NCBI RefSeq assembly: GCF_025211055.1
Contig: NZ_JAOARO010000052.1
Location: forward strand, 1-44,168
Reading direction: 5' to 3'
Source of the DNA: Vallitalea sp.
Lineage (GTDB): Bacteria; Bacillota; Clostridia; Lachnospirales; Vallitaleaceae
Length of the DNA: 44,168 nucleotides
Every line of letters starts with the position of its first letter. The stretch's first letter is position 1. A program made the translations under genes and the position numbers. Below are positions 23,928 to 33,473 of this stretch, piece by piece. The notes below the pieces were generated by a model. That model ran no database searches. It saw only the letters and a list, made by a program, of their open reading frames with translations, and had not been told where the DNA came from.

Positions 23928-24977
23928 ATGTTATATCCAATATTTTTTGAACCAGATTTTAAAGAAAGAGTTTGGGGAGGAACATTATTAAAAGATAAAT
24001 TAAATAAATCCATTCCGTATAAACATACAGGAGAAAGCTGGGAAGTTGCTTGCCATGATAACGGAAATTCAGTAGTTAGAAATGGAGAATTGAAAGGTAA
24101 GACTTTAAAAGATGTTTTAGAGAATTACTCAGAAGAATTAATTGGTTACAAAATAAGTAGTAATGACAAATTTCCATTATTAATAAAATTTATTGATGCC
24201 AAAGATAAATTATCAGTTCAAGTGCATCCAGAAGATAAATATGCTATGAGATACGAAAATGGAGAGTTAGGTAAAAGTGAAGCATGGTATATCTTAGATG
24301 CACAACCAGGTGCAAAATTGATAGCAGGGCTAAAAGATAATGTAACAAAAGAAGATTTTACCAAAGCTATTAAAGAGGGAAATTTTGAAGAAGTTCTTAA
24401 TGAAGTAGAAGTAGAAGCTGGAGATGTTATCAATATACCAGCTGGCTTTGTTCATGCAATAGAAGATGGTATTTTATTAGCTGAAATACAACAAAATTCA
24501 GATACTACATATAGAGTTTATGATTGGAATCGTGTTGGTCTTGACGGTAACATGAGAGAACTTCATGTTGAAAAATCATTAGATGTCATTGATTTTCAAG
24601 GTAAGCATAGTAAAGATGTAGTAAAAGGGCTAGGTATAAAAGATGGTGAAAACGAAATAATCTATTATGTGGCTAACAAATATTTTTCATTAGAGAAGAT
24701 TAGTTTAAAAGGAAAGCTAATAGAAAAAACAAATAATAATTTTTATATATACATGTGTATATCAGGTAGGGGTAAAGTAGTATGTAATAATATTGAATAT
24801 GATTTTAGATTAGGAGACTCTTTTATGATACCAGCTTCACTTGATGATTATGAATTAGAAGGAGAAGCATCATTAGTTAAAACATATATTCCTGATATAG
24901 AAAAAGATGTAATTAGTAGATTAGAGAATGCTGGATATAGTAGAGATGAAGTAAAGAGTCGTGTAAGGATTGACTGA
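23928..24977 (+). CDS. manA: Mannose-6-phosphate isomerase, class I
   Basis: A 349-residue cupin enzyme interconverting mannose-6-P and fructose-6-P in the cytosol. Features of the short Firmicutes form are present: FKERVWGGTLL at the N-terminus, the metal-binding LSVQVHPEDKYA segment (Gln and His ligands), LGKSEAWYIL, IPAGFVHAIEDG with a His ligand, and QQNSDTTYRVYDWNR near the active site. The C-terminal cupin half is shorter. A GAGGAG site precedes ATG. Together with the phosphohexomutase at 30907 it can supply mannose-1-P for glycan synthesis. Confidence 0.95.
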   Translation: MLYPIFFEPDFKERVWGGTLLKDKLNKSIPYKHTGESWEVACHDNGNSVVRNGELKGKTLKDVLENYSEELIGYKISSNDKFPLLIKFIDAKDKLSVQVHPEDKYAMRYENGELGKSEAWYILDAQPGAKLIAGLKDNVTKEDFTKAIKEGNFEEVLNEVEVEAGDVINIPAGFVHAIEDGILLAEIQQNSDTTYRVYDWNRVGLDGNMRELHVEKSLDVIDFQGKHSKDVVKGLGIKDGENEIIYYVANKYFSLEKISLKGKLIEKTNNNFYIYMCISGRGKVVCNNIEYDFRLGDSFMIPASLDDYELEGEASLVKTYIPDIEKDVISRLENAGYSRDEVKSRVRID

Positions 24978-25003
24978 TAAACCAGCTTAGAGGAATGATT
25001 TTT

Positions 25004-26359
25004 ATGAATAGAATTAAGATAGATATGCCAAATTATGCCAAGAAGATAATAGATAAACTGACTGACAATGGTTATGATGCATATTTGGTTGGTGGATGCG
25101 TAAGAGATAGTATCATAGATAAAAAACCTAATGATTGGGACATTACAACCTCCGCATTGCCAAATCAAGTTAAAAGATTATTTACAAAAACCATTGATAC
25201 AGGGTTGCAACATGGTACTGTTACCATACTTATGGATAAACATCCTATTGAAGTTACAACATATCGAATTGATGGGGAATATGAAGATAATAGGAGACCT
25301 AACTCCGTTGAATTCACTAACAATCTAGTAGAAGACCTTAAAAGAAGAGATTTTACCATAAATGCTATGGCTTATAATCATATAACTGGACTGGTTGATG
25401 CTTTTGGTGGTATAGAAGACTTAGAAAAGGGTATTATCCGTTGTGTTGGTAATCCAATAGAAAGATTTAATGAAGATGCACTTAGAATGTTAAGAGCCAT
25501 TAGATTCTCAGCTCAATTGGGTTATAAGATAGATAGTGAGACAAGAGATGCAATAACTGAATGTTCATCACTTATTAAAAATGTCAGCATGGAGCGGATA
25601 CAAGTGGAACTTAACAAGACACTCATATCTAATAACCCTAATATGATAATGGAGATATATAATTGTAATTTAATGGAGTATATAATACCTGAGTTCATAC
25701 CATGTATTGGTAATTCTCAGAATCATCCTTATCACAGCTATGATATCCACGAGCATATACTTAGATCGGTTAATGCTATAAAAGCAGACAAAGCCCTTAG
25801 ATGGACCATGTTGTTGCATGATATTGGAAAACCAAGAGTAAAGACAACTGACGAATTGGGTATAGACCATTTCTATGGACATGAAGTTATCAGTGCAGAG
25901 ATGGCAAAAGATATTCTTAAGAGATTAAAATTTGATAATAAGACTATTAATAAAGTTGTTAAGCTAATACAATTCCATAATATTAGGTTAGAAAACAGCC
26001 AAAAAAGTATAAGAAGATTATTAAGAAAGTTAGGGCATGAGCTATTTGATGACTTCGTACTTGTTCAAAGAGCAGATATCAAGGCTCAAAATCTAGACAA
26101 ATTGGATGATAGAATGTTTAAGCTAGATAATGCTGAAAAGAAATACGCAGAAATTAAAGAGAGAGAGCAGTGTATAAGCATAAGAGAACTTAAGGTTAAT
26201 GGAAGAGATTTGATGGAATATGATATAAAAGAAGGACGTCAGATAGGAATTATACTTAATAAACTATTGGATATAGTCATAGAAGAACCATCTAGAAATG
26301 ATAAGCAAGAGTTGTTAAGAATAGTGGATGAGATAAAAGATAAAAATAATTGTAATTAA
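25004..26359 (+). CDS. cca: CCA tRNA nucleotidyltransferase with HD domain
   Basis: A 451-residue class II CCA-adding enzyme that repairs or builds the 3' CCA of tRNAs. The nucleotidyltransferase core shows LVGGCVRDSI and the metal-binding DWDITT, then RRDFTINAMAY and EDALRMLRAIRFSAQLGY. A C-terminal HD phosphohydrolase domain is clear, with HPYHSYDIHEHIL, LLHDIGKP and FYGHEVIS. Two in-frame ATGs compete at 24995 and 25004. The AGAGGA site overlaps the first and is properly spaced for the second, so 25004 is chosen. It lies 26 bases after manA and is possibly co-transcribed; a terminator follows. Confidence 0.94.
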   Translation: MNRIKIDMPNYAKKIIDKLTDNGYDAYLVGGCVRDSIIDKKPNDWDITTSALPNQVKRLFTKTIDTGLQHGTVTILMDKHPIEVTTYRIDGEYEDNRRPNSVEFTNNLVEDLKRRDFTINAMAYNHITGLVDAFGGIEDLEKGIIRCVGNPIERFNEDALRMLRAIRFSAQLGYKIDSETRDAITECSSLIKNVSMERIQVELNKTLISNNPNMIMEIYNCNLMEYIIPEFIPCIGNSQNHPYHSYDIHEHILRSVNAIKADKALRWTMLLHDIGKPRVKTTDELGIDHFYGHEVISAEMAKDILKRLKFDNKTINKVVKLIQFHNIRLENSQKSIRRLLRKLGHELFDDFVLVQRADIKAQNLDKLDDRMFKLDNAEKKYAEIKEREQCISIRELKVNGRDLMEYDIKEGRQIGIILNKLLDIVIEEPSRNDKQELLRIVDEIKDKNNCN

Positions 26360-26369
26360 TTATAATTTT

Positions 26370-26425
26370 AAAACCCCAATATATTGATGTTTGAAAAAAA
26401 ACAATACAATATATTGGGGTTTTTT
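26370..26425 (+). terminator. Intrinsic terminator after cca
   Basis: ACCCCAATATATTG (about 26372-26386) pairs with CAATATATTGGGGT (26408-26420 region) and is followed by TTTTTT. Strong stem with a long U-run. Confidence 0.85.
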
Positions 26426-26574
26426 GTTTTCGGTTGGCTGTTATCACAAAATATTAATTTCCTGTCCTCATAATCTACTTAACTTCTTCATATATTTTAA
26501 AGTAGGGCATTAGGTATAGATGTCTAGGATACTGATAAAAAATATTATAGTTAGGGCTAAGTTGGGGTGATTAG

Positions 26575-27573
26575 ATGCTTGAGGAATACAATAACATTTT
26601 TGAACAATTTGATGTTAAAGTAAAAAACGGTTATAAAGGACGAGGGGCTTATATATTAGATACTAATAAGGGTTTAAAATTATTTAAGGAAATCCGAATG
26701 CATCGAGAAAAAATAAAATTCATGTATGAAATAGAAGAATATTTACATAACAGAGGATTTAGTAATATTGATAGGTTAGCACTGACAAAAGAGAATAATC
26801 CTTATTATGAAGATGACGGTACTATGTATATAATGAAAAATTGGGTTAATGGAAGAGAAATTTTCTTCAATGATGAAGAAGAAATAATTGATTCTGTTAA
26901 GAATCTAGCTGTATTACATAAATCTGGTACTGATTTTTCAAGAGGGAATAGATATAAGAATTATGTAAAATTAGGTACATTACCAAATAAATTGGAAAGA
27001 CATAATGTTGAGTTAGTTAGGATTAGAAATAAGATCAGAAAGATGGGTAAATGGTCAGAGTTTGATATCTGTTTTTTGAGTAGTTTTAATTACTATTACC
27101 AGAAGGCAGTGGAAGCGCTTTCGCTAATAGAATTATCAGAATATAATGATCTAGTGAAAAAATATTACAGTAAAAATGTCATTATACATGGACAATACAT
27201 ACACCATAATATACTAGTAAGTAATAAGAAATTATATACTATGAACTTCGAATATTGTAATATTGATATTCCAGTGATAGATTTATATCGTTTACTTAGA
27301 AAGGTATTAGAAAAAAATGATTGGAACATAAAATTAGGAATTAAAGCTATTGACAAATACATAAGTATCAACTCATTAAGTAAAGGAGAATTAAACATAC
27401 TTCTATATCTTATAATGTATCCAGAAAAATATTGGAAAATCAGTAATTATTACTTTAACCTTAATAGGGCATGGAAGCCAAAACAAAGTTTGATTAAATT
27501 AAATAAGTTAATAAATCAAAAAGATAAAAAAGAAAAATTTGTTAGAGAATTAAAGAAAAATAACACCTACTAA
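26575..27573 (+). CDS. CotS-family spore coat protein, pseudokinase-like
   Basis: A 332-residue protein of the CotS/YutH/YsxE group, which has an aminoglycoside-phosphotransferase-like kinase fold and localises to the spore coat or cortex in Bacilli and Clostridia. The likely catalytic loop reads VIIHGQYIHHNILV where active kinases have HGD-x-x-x-x-N, so the Asp is replaced by Gln. The following DFG-like Asp is also lost (LYTMNFEYCNID, Asn for Asp). The C-terminal basic helix (KQSLIKLNKLINQKDKKEK) is typical of CotS proteins. Binding without catalysis is likely. A start codon ATG at 26575 follows GTTGGGGTGA. Confidence 0.78.
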   Translation: MLEEYNNIFEQFDVKVKNGYKGRGAYILDTNKGLKLFKEIRMHREKIKFMYEIEEYLHNRGFSNIDRLALTKENNPYYEDDGTMYIMKNWVNGREIFFNDEEEIIDSVKNLAVLHKSGTDFSRGNRYKNYVKLGTLPNKLERHNVELVRIRNKIRKMGKWSEFDICFLSSFNYYYQKAVEALSLIELSEYNDLVKKYYSKNVIIHGQYIHHNILVSNKKLYTMNFEYCNIDIPVIDLYRLLRKVLEKNDWNIKLGIKAIDKYISINSLSKGELNILLYLIMYPEKYWKISNYYFNLNRAWKPKQSLIKLNKLINQKDKKEKFVRELKKNNTY

Positions 27574-27684
27574 ATAAATATCAATTTAAAATTTTCAAAA
27601 ACCCTTGTTAATTACCCTAATAAACTATAAAATATAAACGAAAAGATAATATGAATGTAAATACTTTAGTTAGGGAAAGAAAAA

Positions 27685-29388
27685 ATGGGTAAGAAAAATA
27701 TTAACATAATATTGATGGGATTTGTAATGATATGTCCTTTTCTACAAGGAGTATATTTTTATCATGGGGTATATCTTGCTGGAGCCATTCTATTAATGAT
27801 TCTTATGTATTACATTATTATTAATAGAACTTTGCGCTTGGAACGAAGTCTTAATCATTGCCTAATTTTAATAGGTGTATTATTATATTTAATTTCTATT
27901 TTCTATGCTGTTGATAAAGGCATGGCTTATATGGGGCTCTTAAAAGTATTGGTCGTATACTTGTTTTATTTGGTCATTATGCAGACAAATATGAACAAGA
28001 AGGCTTTTACAGATGCCCTTTATTTTTGTGGAATAATAATGTCAGTTATAAGTCTATCAGCTTATTTCATACCTTGTTTAGGAAAAGAATTGATACAGAA
28101 AGGAAGATTAGGTTCTTTTTTTCAATACCCTAATACTTTTGCTCTTTTTATCTTGGTTTGTATTATATTAGTAGTTAATAGAAAAAAACTAAAAGCCTAT
28201 CATGTAATAGGTATAATAATAATGTGGGCTACACTCTTATTAACTTTTAGCAGAAGCATGTATATAATAGCAATAGGTACATTACTGATTATTATTATCC
28301 ATGATAGGAAAAAAATAAAATATTTGATACCTGCTGTATTATTAGGAACAGCAATATGGTATATAATCATGACATTCGGTGATTTTTCCCATATGTATGA
28401 TAGAATAGAAGAGACATCTACTCAAACTAGCGAATGGCTGACAAGACTGTTATATTACAAGGACAGTATATTAATAATGAAAGATTATCCCTTTGGGAGT
28501 GGACATTTAGGTTATTTTTATATACAAAGAAAATATCAGACAGGAGCAACTTATTATGTAAAATATATACATAGTAATGTTTTGCAGATTGTTATGGATA
28601 TTGGCATCGTTGGTTTTGCTTTGTTAGGTATATACTTTGTCTATAATACATTAAGTAGGAAATTATCATTTTATGATAAACTAAGTATATTTATCATATT
28701 TGGACATGGTGTTATTGATTTTGATTGGCAGTTTTTAGTAATTGCATTTTTGATAATAACCATAGCTTTTTTTGATGAGTCAAAAATAAAAGAAACAAAT
28801 ATTACAGGAATGAAAACGTTAGGTACATTAATGATTATTGGTATCTTACTAATCAATTATATCTATATGGGATTAAACTCTTATTTGGCTTATATAGGAG
28901 AATACGAAAGTTCCTTAGTATTATATCCATATAATACAGAAGCTAAGATTAGTCTAGCTAATAAATACAAAGATATAGATCCAATAAAGGCTTATGGACT
29001 AGCTGATGAAATAATAAGTCAGAATCCTTTTGCAATAAATGCTTATATCATTAAAAGAGATATTGATTATAAAAATGAGAAATTAGAAAAAGCTTATACA
29101 TCTGCAAGAAAGATAGTTGAGCTTAATCCTCTGAGTATTAAAGATCTAGAAAAATATAGTAATATATTATTAGATATGGCAAGAGACAGTGTAGAGAATG
29201 ATAGAGAAAAAGAGGCTTTTGACAGACTTAGATTAATATTTGCAATTCCTTATCATCTTAATAAACTTGCAAAAGAAAGGCTTACTGATTATAATGTTAA
29301 ACATATACCAAGACTATATATGTCAAAAAAGCTAATGGATAATAATGTAGAAGCAGAAAAACTTTATGACAAAATTATACAAGATTAA
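27685..29388 (+). CDS. O-antigen-ligase-like polymerase with C-terminal helical repeats
   Basis: A 567-residue membrane protein of the Wzy_C/O-antigen ligase group. About ten TM helices span residues 8-410. The long extracellular loop near residues 235-300 (TSEWLTRLLYYKDSILIMKDYPFGSGHLGYFYIQRKYQTG, then YVKYIHSNVLQIVMDIGIVGF) matches the H-[NS]-x-[FLY]-L signature region of the family. The C-terminal 150 residues after the last helix look like TPR-type repeats (DEIISQNPFAINAYIIKR and the following helices). The family transfers or polymerises lipid-linked glycans outside the cell. Substrate unknown. Start ATG follows AGGGAAAG. Confidence 0.8.
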   Translation: MGKKNINIILMGFVMICPFLQGVYFYHGVYLAGAILLMILMYYIIINRTLRLERSLNHCLILIGVLLYLISIFYAVDKGMAYMGLLKVLVVYLFYLVIMQTNMNKKAFTDALYFCGIIMSVISLSAYFIPCLGKELIQKGRLGSFFQYPNTFALFILVCIILVVNRKKLKAYHVIGIIIMWATLLLTFSRSMYIIAIGTLLIIIIHDRKKIKYLIPAVLLGTAIWYIIMTFGDFSHMYDRIEETSTQTSEWLTRLLYYKDSILIMKDYPFGSGHLGYFYIQRKYQTGATYYVKYIHSNVLQIVMDIGIVGFALLGIYFVYNTLSRKLSFYDKLSIFIIFGHGVIDFDWQFLVIAFLIITIAFFDESKIKETNITGMKTLGTLMIIGILLINYIYMGLNSYLAYIGEYESSLVLYPYNTEAKISLANKYKDIDPIKAYGLADEIISQNPFAINAYIIKRDIDYKNEKLEKAYTSARKIVELNPLSIKDLEKYSNILLDMARDSVENDREKEAFDRLRLIFAIPYHLNKLAKERLTDYNVKHIPRLYMSKKLMDNNVEAEKLYDKIIQD

Positions 29389-29454
29389 CATTACAGAGGT
29401 TGATTAAATCCTTTGGTTCATGTTAATAATATAATTTGAATACGAGGTGTAATT

Positions 29455-30870
29455 ATGAATAATGATAAGAAGAATAAGAAAATGGATATTATTAGTAAAA
29501 TGATTATTATTGGTGTACTAGGACTTGCAATTATACTTATAGTTGTATTAACTATGGTATTTAGTGGTGGTAAAAAGAAGAATACCAATAATAAAGTGGA
29601 CCAAGAAAATAAAATACCTGTAGATAATAATGACATAAGCAAGGATATTGATTATGAAAGAGCATTAGGAGTTATACAAAAAGTTGATGCAGTTAATGAT
29701 ACATTGACAATATTTAATATTGATAGTAACAAATCTGCCACATTGAACATAGATAGTGCTGTTGATATTCAAGATGAATACGGATCATTAATGACACTTA
29801 TACAGTTCAATAAAGGGGATATGATAGAAACAAAATATGATAAAGATAAAATGAGACCAAAATATGTTCACAAGACAGCAAAAACGTGGAAAAAAAATAA
29901 AATCAAAGGTGTAGTTGTGGACAAAGAGAAAAATACTATTACAATAGGTAATGATAATTATAACTATACAGGAGAATTGGTGACAATTTTCAATGGAAAC
30001 CCATTTGATATCAACGATTTAACTGAAGAAGATGAGATTACCCTATTAGGATACAAAGATACTGTTTGGACTATAATCATGGAAAATGGACATGGATATA
30101 TTCAACTAAAGAACCATAGTAATTTCGTAGGCGGAACATTACAGATTGGAACTAATAAAACAGTTGATATAAAAGATGTGACCCTAGTACCTGTACCTGT
30201 TGGGGTACATGATATTATTGTTACTAATGACCAATTAACTTATGAAACAGAAATTATGGTTGATAAAGACCAAAAAGTCGTTGTTAACGTAAAAGATGCT
30301 ACTCCAAAGAAAGGTATGGTTCAATTCAGTATAGCACAAGAAGGAGTTTCATTTTCCATTAACGGTAAAATCTATAGTGATTTTTCAGAGCCAATTCCAC
30401 TAGACTATGGTAATTATACCGTTAAAGTTGTAAAAGATAATTATGTTGATTGGGAAAAAGAACTTGTTGTGAATAAATCATTTACAACTTTTGAAATAAA
30501 CTTGGAGAAAAAACCAACTTATATTCATGTAGATAGTCCTATAGGAGTAGATATATATATAGATGGTAATTATATTGGTGAAATACCAATTACTACGCCA
30601 ATTAATCCAGGTGAACATACAATAACCCTTAGAAAAGATGGATATTATTCTACTATGCATCAGTTAGTTATTGAAGATAATGGTGAAGATGCTTATTATA
30701 CTTTACCTAAGTTAAGTAAGATTAATAAGGATTTGAGCAATAACCCAAATAATGGAATGACAACACCTGACAACAATACTGATAATGCTGATATAAATAA
30801 TACTGATAATAATAGATCTAATGAAGAAGATCAAAATACACCATTTTCTAATGATGTATACAATAATTAG
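29455..30870 (+). CDS. PEGA-domain surface protein with N-terminal membrane anchor
   Basis: A 471-residue protein. A Lys-rich start is followed by one TM helix (about residues 16-37, MIIIGVLGLAIILIVVLTMV) and then an extracytoplasmic part. Residues of about 60-170 form a beta-rich region of unknown type. Two PEGA-like units follow, one around residues 285-345 (FSINGKIYSDFSEPIPLDYG) and a clearer one around 357-415 (VDIYIDGNYIGEIPITTPIN, then PGEHTITLRKDGYYS). The tail is low-complexity, rich in Asn and Asp. PEGA domains are common in surface proteins and are thought to bind or pack near the wall. It lies 66 bases after the ligase gene. Confidence 0.8.
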   Translation: MNNDKKNKKMDIISKMIIIGVLGLAIILIVVLTMVFSGGKKKNTNNKVDQENKIPVDNNDISKDIDYERALGVIQKVDAVNDTLTIFNIDSNKSATLNIDSAVDIQDEYGSLMTLIQFNKGDMIETKYDKDKMRPKYVHKTAKTWKKNKIKGVVVDKEKNTITIGNDNYNYTGELVTIFNGNPFDINDLTEEDEITLLGYKDTVWTIIMENGHGYIQLKNHSNFVGGTLQIGTNKTVDIKDVTLVPVPVGVHDIIVTNDQLTYETEIMVDKDQKVVVNVKDATPKKGMVQFSIAQEGVSFSINGKIYSDFSEPIPLDYGNYTVKVVKDNYVDWEKELVVNKSFTTFEINLEKKPTYIHVDSPIGVDIYIDGNYIGEIPITTPINPGEHTITLRKDGYYSTMHQLVIEDNGEDAYYTLPKLSKINKDLSNNPNNGMTTPDNNTDNADINNTDNNRSNEEDQNTPFSNDVYNN

Positions 30871-30906
30871 GTTCATATAATATATAGAAAATTTGGAGGT
30901 AGATTT

Positions 30907-32607
30907 GTGGATTATTTAAAAGAGTATAATATGTGGCTAGATAACGACTATTTTGATGAAGAAACAAAAAAAGAACTAAGAGAAATCAAAGATAATGATA
31001 TGGAGATTCAAGAGAGATTCTATAAAGAACTGGAATTTGGTACAGGCGGACTTAGAGGTGTTATTGGTGCGGGTAATAATAGAATGAACATCTATACTGT
31101 TAGAAAAGCAACTCAAGGTTTAGCTAATTATATTAAAATAAGTGGACAGGAAGCAATTGATAAAGGAGTAGTTATTGCTTATGATTCTAGGTATATGTCT
31201 CCTGAATTTGCTGATGAAGCAGCTCTTGTATTGAATGCTAATGGTATAAAGGCTTATGTTTTTGAAAGTCTTAGACCTACACCAGAATTATCTTTTGCAG
31301 TTAGAGAGCTAGGAGCTATAGCAGGGATTGTCGTAACTGCAAGTCATAATCCTTCAGAGTACAATGGTTACAAAGTATACTGGGAAGATGGAGCTCAGAT
31401 TACTACTCCAAAAGATGTTGAAATAATAGATGAAGTAAAGAAAGTTACAGATTACAAAGATGTAAAATCAATAGATAAAGAGACTGCTTCAAAAGAAGGA
31501 TTATATAATGTTATTGGAGAAGAGATTGATGATAGGTATATAGAAGAACTTAAGAAACAAATTATTAACCCTGAAGCAATCAAGAAGGCTTCAGAAGATT
31601 TTTCTATAGTATATACGCCTCTTCATGGAACTGGAAATATACCTGTAAGAAGAATATTAGACGAGATAGGTTTTAAAAATGTAAATGTTGTAGGAGAGCA
31701 GGAATTACCTGACAGTAATTTCTCAACAGTGAGCTATCCTAATCCAGAAGACATAAAAGCCTTCAAACTTGCAATTAAGCTTGGAAAAGAAAAAAATGCA
31801 GATGTTATATTAGCGACAGACCCGGATGCAGATAGATTAGGTGTACTGGTTAAAAAAGATGATGATTATGTAGCTCTAACTGGAAATATGATAGGTGTTT
31901 TATTACTGGACTATATACTATCTCAGAAAAAAGCAAACAATAAGCTACCTGAGAATGGTGCTGTCATTGAAACAATTGTATCAACTGATATGGCAAGTGT
32001 AATTGCAGATAGCTATAATGTAAAACTATTCAAGGTATTAACAGGATTCAAATATATTGGTGAAAAAATTAAAGTATTCAAGGAAGAAGGTTCCTATGAG
32101 TATCTATTTGGTTTTGAAGAAAGCTATGGTTGCTTAATCGGTACACATGCTAGAGATAAAGACGCTGTTGTTGCAACAATGATGGTTTGCGAGCTGGGAG
32201 CATATTACAAATTAAAAGGACTAACTCTTTATGATGCACTAATAAATGTATATGAAAAATATGGTTACTACAAAGAAACACTTGAATCTATTACATTGAA
32301 AGGTATTGAAGGGGTTAACAAAATAAAACATATATTAAGTACATTAAGAAATGTGCCTCCTAAGGACATTAATGGTATCAAGGTAATAGAAGCAGTAGAT
32401 TACTTGGAAGATACAGAACTACCAAAATCTAATGTGCTATACTATACTTTAGAAAATGGATCATGGTTCTGCGTAAGACCATCAGGAACAGAACCAAAAA
32501 TCAAATTCTATTTTGGGATAAAAGATTCTAGCAATGATGAGGCAGACAAACATTTAGAAGAATTTTCTAAAGGAGTTATGAAAATTATTAACGATATTAT
32601 TCAATAA
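30907..32607 (+). CDS. Phosphoglucomutase / phosphomannomutase
   Basis: A 566-residue alpha-D-phosphohexomutase of the long PgcA type. All four active-site elements are visible: the phosphoserine loop VVTASHNPSEYNGYKVY, the metal-binding ATDPDADRLGV, the sugar-binding GFEESYGC, and the phosphate-binding RPSGTEPKIKFYF at the C-terminus. It interconverts hexose-1-P and hexose-6-P, feeding UDP-glucose and GDP-mannose synthesis for cell-wall glycans. GTG start with GGAGGT at 30895-30900, 6 bases upstream. It lies 36 bases after the PEGA gene. Confidence 0.95.
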   Translation: MDYLKEYNMWLDNDYFDEETKKELREIKDNDMEIQERFYKELEFGTGGLRGVIGAGNNRMNIYTVRKATQGLANYIKISGQEAIDKGVVIAYDSRYMSPEFADEAALVLNANGIKAYVFESLRPTPELSFAVRELGAIAGIVVTASHNPSEYNGYKVYWEDGAQITTPKDVEIIDEVKKVTDYKDVKSIDKETASKEGLYNVIGEEIDDRYIEELKKQIINPEAIKKASEDFSIVYTPLHGTGNIPVRRILDEIGFKNVNVVGEQELPDSNFSTVSYPNPEDIKAFKLAIKLGKEKNADVILATDPDADRLGVLVKKDDDYVALTGNMIGVLLLDYILSQKKANNKLPENGAVIETIVSTDMASVIADSYNVKLFKVLTGFKYIGEKIKVFKEEGSYEYLFGFEESYGCLIGTHARDKDAVVATMMVCELGAYYKLKGLTLYDALINVYEKYGYYKETLESITLKGIEGVNKIKHILSTLRNVPPKDINGIKVIEAVDYLEDTELPKSNVLYYTLENGSWFCVRPSGTEPKIKFYFGIKDSSNDEADKHLEEFSKGVMKIINDIIQ

Positions 32608-32688
32608 TTAGGGTATAATTTCAATTCAAGGTATAATTTCAACACAAAAACAATAAAATAATACAAATAGAAATTTTATGGTGAAAGC

Positions 32689-33102
32689 ATGAAAAAAATT
32701 ATTTTTATTTTGTGTTTACTTATAGTGTTTACATTTACAGCATGTGGTAATAAGGTTGAAGATGAGAATGATGAAGATAAAATAAGAGATCTTGAATTCA
32801 CAGTTGTCGAAGATAAAGATGTACCAGATGTTATAAAACAAAAGATAGAAGAGTCTAAGATGGAGCCATTCAAGTTTAGTTTCAGTGATGGAAAGTATTT
32901 ATACATAGTTGTTGGATACGGAGAACAGCCAACAGGTGGATATAGTATACAAGTAAAAGAAGTATATGAATCCAAGGATTATGTTGTAATCTTAACTGAG
33001 CTGTTAGGTCCATCAAAAGATGATACAGTTACCATGAGTCTATCGTATCCATATGTAGTAGTAAAAACAGAAGACTTGTCATTACCAGTTTACTATAAGT
33101 AG
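32689..33102 (+). CDS. Lipoprotein with PrcB_C-like (protease complex subunit) domain
   Basis: A 137-residue secreted lipoprotein. The signal peptide is MKKIIFILCLLIVFTFTACG, with the lipobox Cys at about residue 20. After an acidic linker the mature domain has VGYGEQPTGGYSIQVKEVYE, the hallmark G-x-x-P-T-G-G-Y-[ST]-I segment of the PrcB_C family, and a final strand YPYVVVKTEDL. Such domains occur in spore-former lipoproteins of unknown function. ATG follows a weak GGTGAAAGC site. A terminator hairpin follows the stop. Confidence 0.82.
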   Translation: MKKIIFILCLLIVFTFTACGNKVEDENDEDKIRDLEFTVVEDKDVPDVIKQKIEESKMEPFKFSFSDGKYLYIVVGYGEQPTGGYSIQVKEVYESKDYVVILTELLGPSKDDTVTMSLSYPYVVVKTEDLSLPVYYK

Positions 33103-33108
33103 AAATCA

Positions 33109-33132
33109 AGGGGAAAAGATAACTTTTCCCCT
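33109..33132 (+). terminator. Terminator hairpin after the lipoprotein gene
   Basis: AGGGGAAAAG (33109-33118) pairs with CTTTTCCCCT (33123-33132), with a 4-base loop and an AAAATATT tail. The stem is strong; the U-run is poor. Confidence 0.65.
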
Positions 33133-33265
33133 AAAATATTGTAAAGCTACTAATAAATAGTAATAACGATTTTCGTTTTCAGTAAATATTTTTAAATACT
33201 AAAGAACCATTAAATGTGATTAATAATATAATACAGTGAATAAAAATTCTAGGGGTCGTATAAAA

Positions 33266-33331
33266 ATGAAAAAATTGGATAAACTAATAGCTAGAGAATG
33301 GAAAAGTAGTAATAAAGTTGTAGTGTCCTAA
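33266..33331 (+). CDS. Possible 21-residue small peptide
   Basis: ATG at 33266 with AGGGGT about 10 bases upstream encodes 21 residues, beginning MKKLDKLIAREWKSSN and ending at TAA 33329-33331. The basic, lysine-rich composition and the ribosome binding site are compatible with a real micro-protein, but the length gives no statistical support. It could equally be the truncated 5' end of a lost gene. Confidence 0.2.
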   Translation: MKKLDKLIAREWKSSNKVVVS

Positions 33332-33372
33332 ATAAAAAAACCATAAAATAGTAAAAAAGTCTCTTAATTCTA

Positions 33373-33401
33373 TTGACATTTATGGTGTAATTTGATATAA
33401 T
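33373..33401 (+). promoter_or_regulatory. Consensus sigma-A promoter upstream of veg (distal)
   Basis: TTGACA (33373-33378), an exact 17-base spacer and TATAAT (33396-33401). It matches the consensus at all twelve positions. Confidence 0.85.
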
Positions 33402-33412
33402 TTAAAAATTTA

Positions 33413-33441
33413 TTGACCTGCTATTAGTATTATGATATACT
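33413..33441 (+). promoter_or_regulatory. Second sigma-A promoter upstream of veg (proximal)
   Basis: TTGACC (33413-33418), a 17-base spacer and TATACT (33436-33441). It lies 40 bases downstream of the distal promoter, giving tandem strong promoters. veg promoters in other Firmicutes are also known for high strength. Confidence 0.75.
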
Positions 33442-33473
33442 AGTAGTAGTTGTTAAAGATGAGGTGGTTAAAA

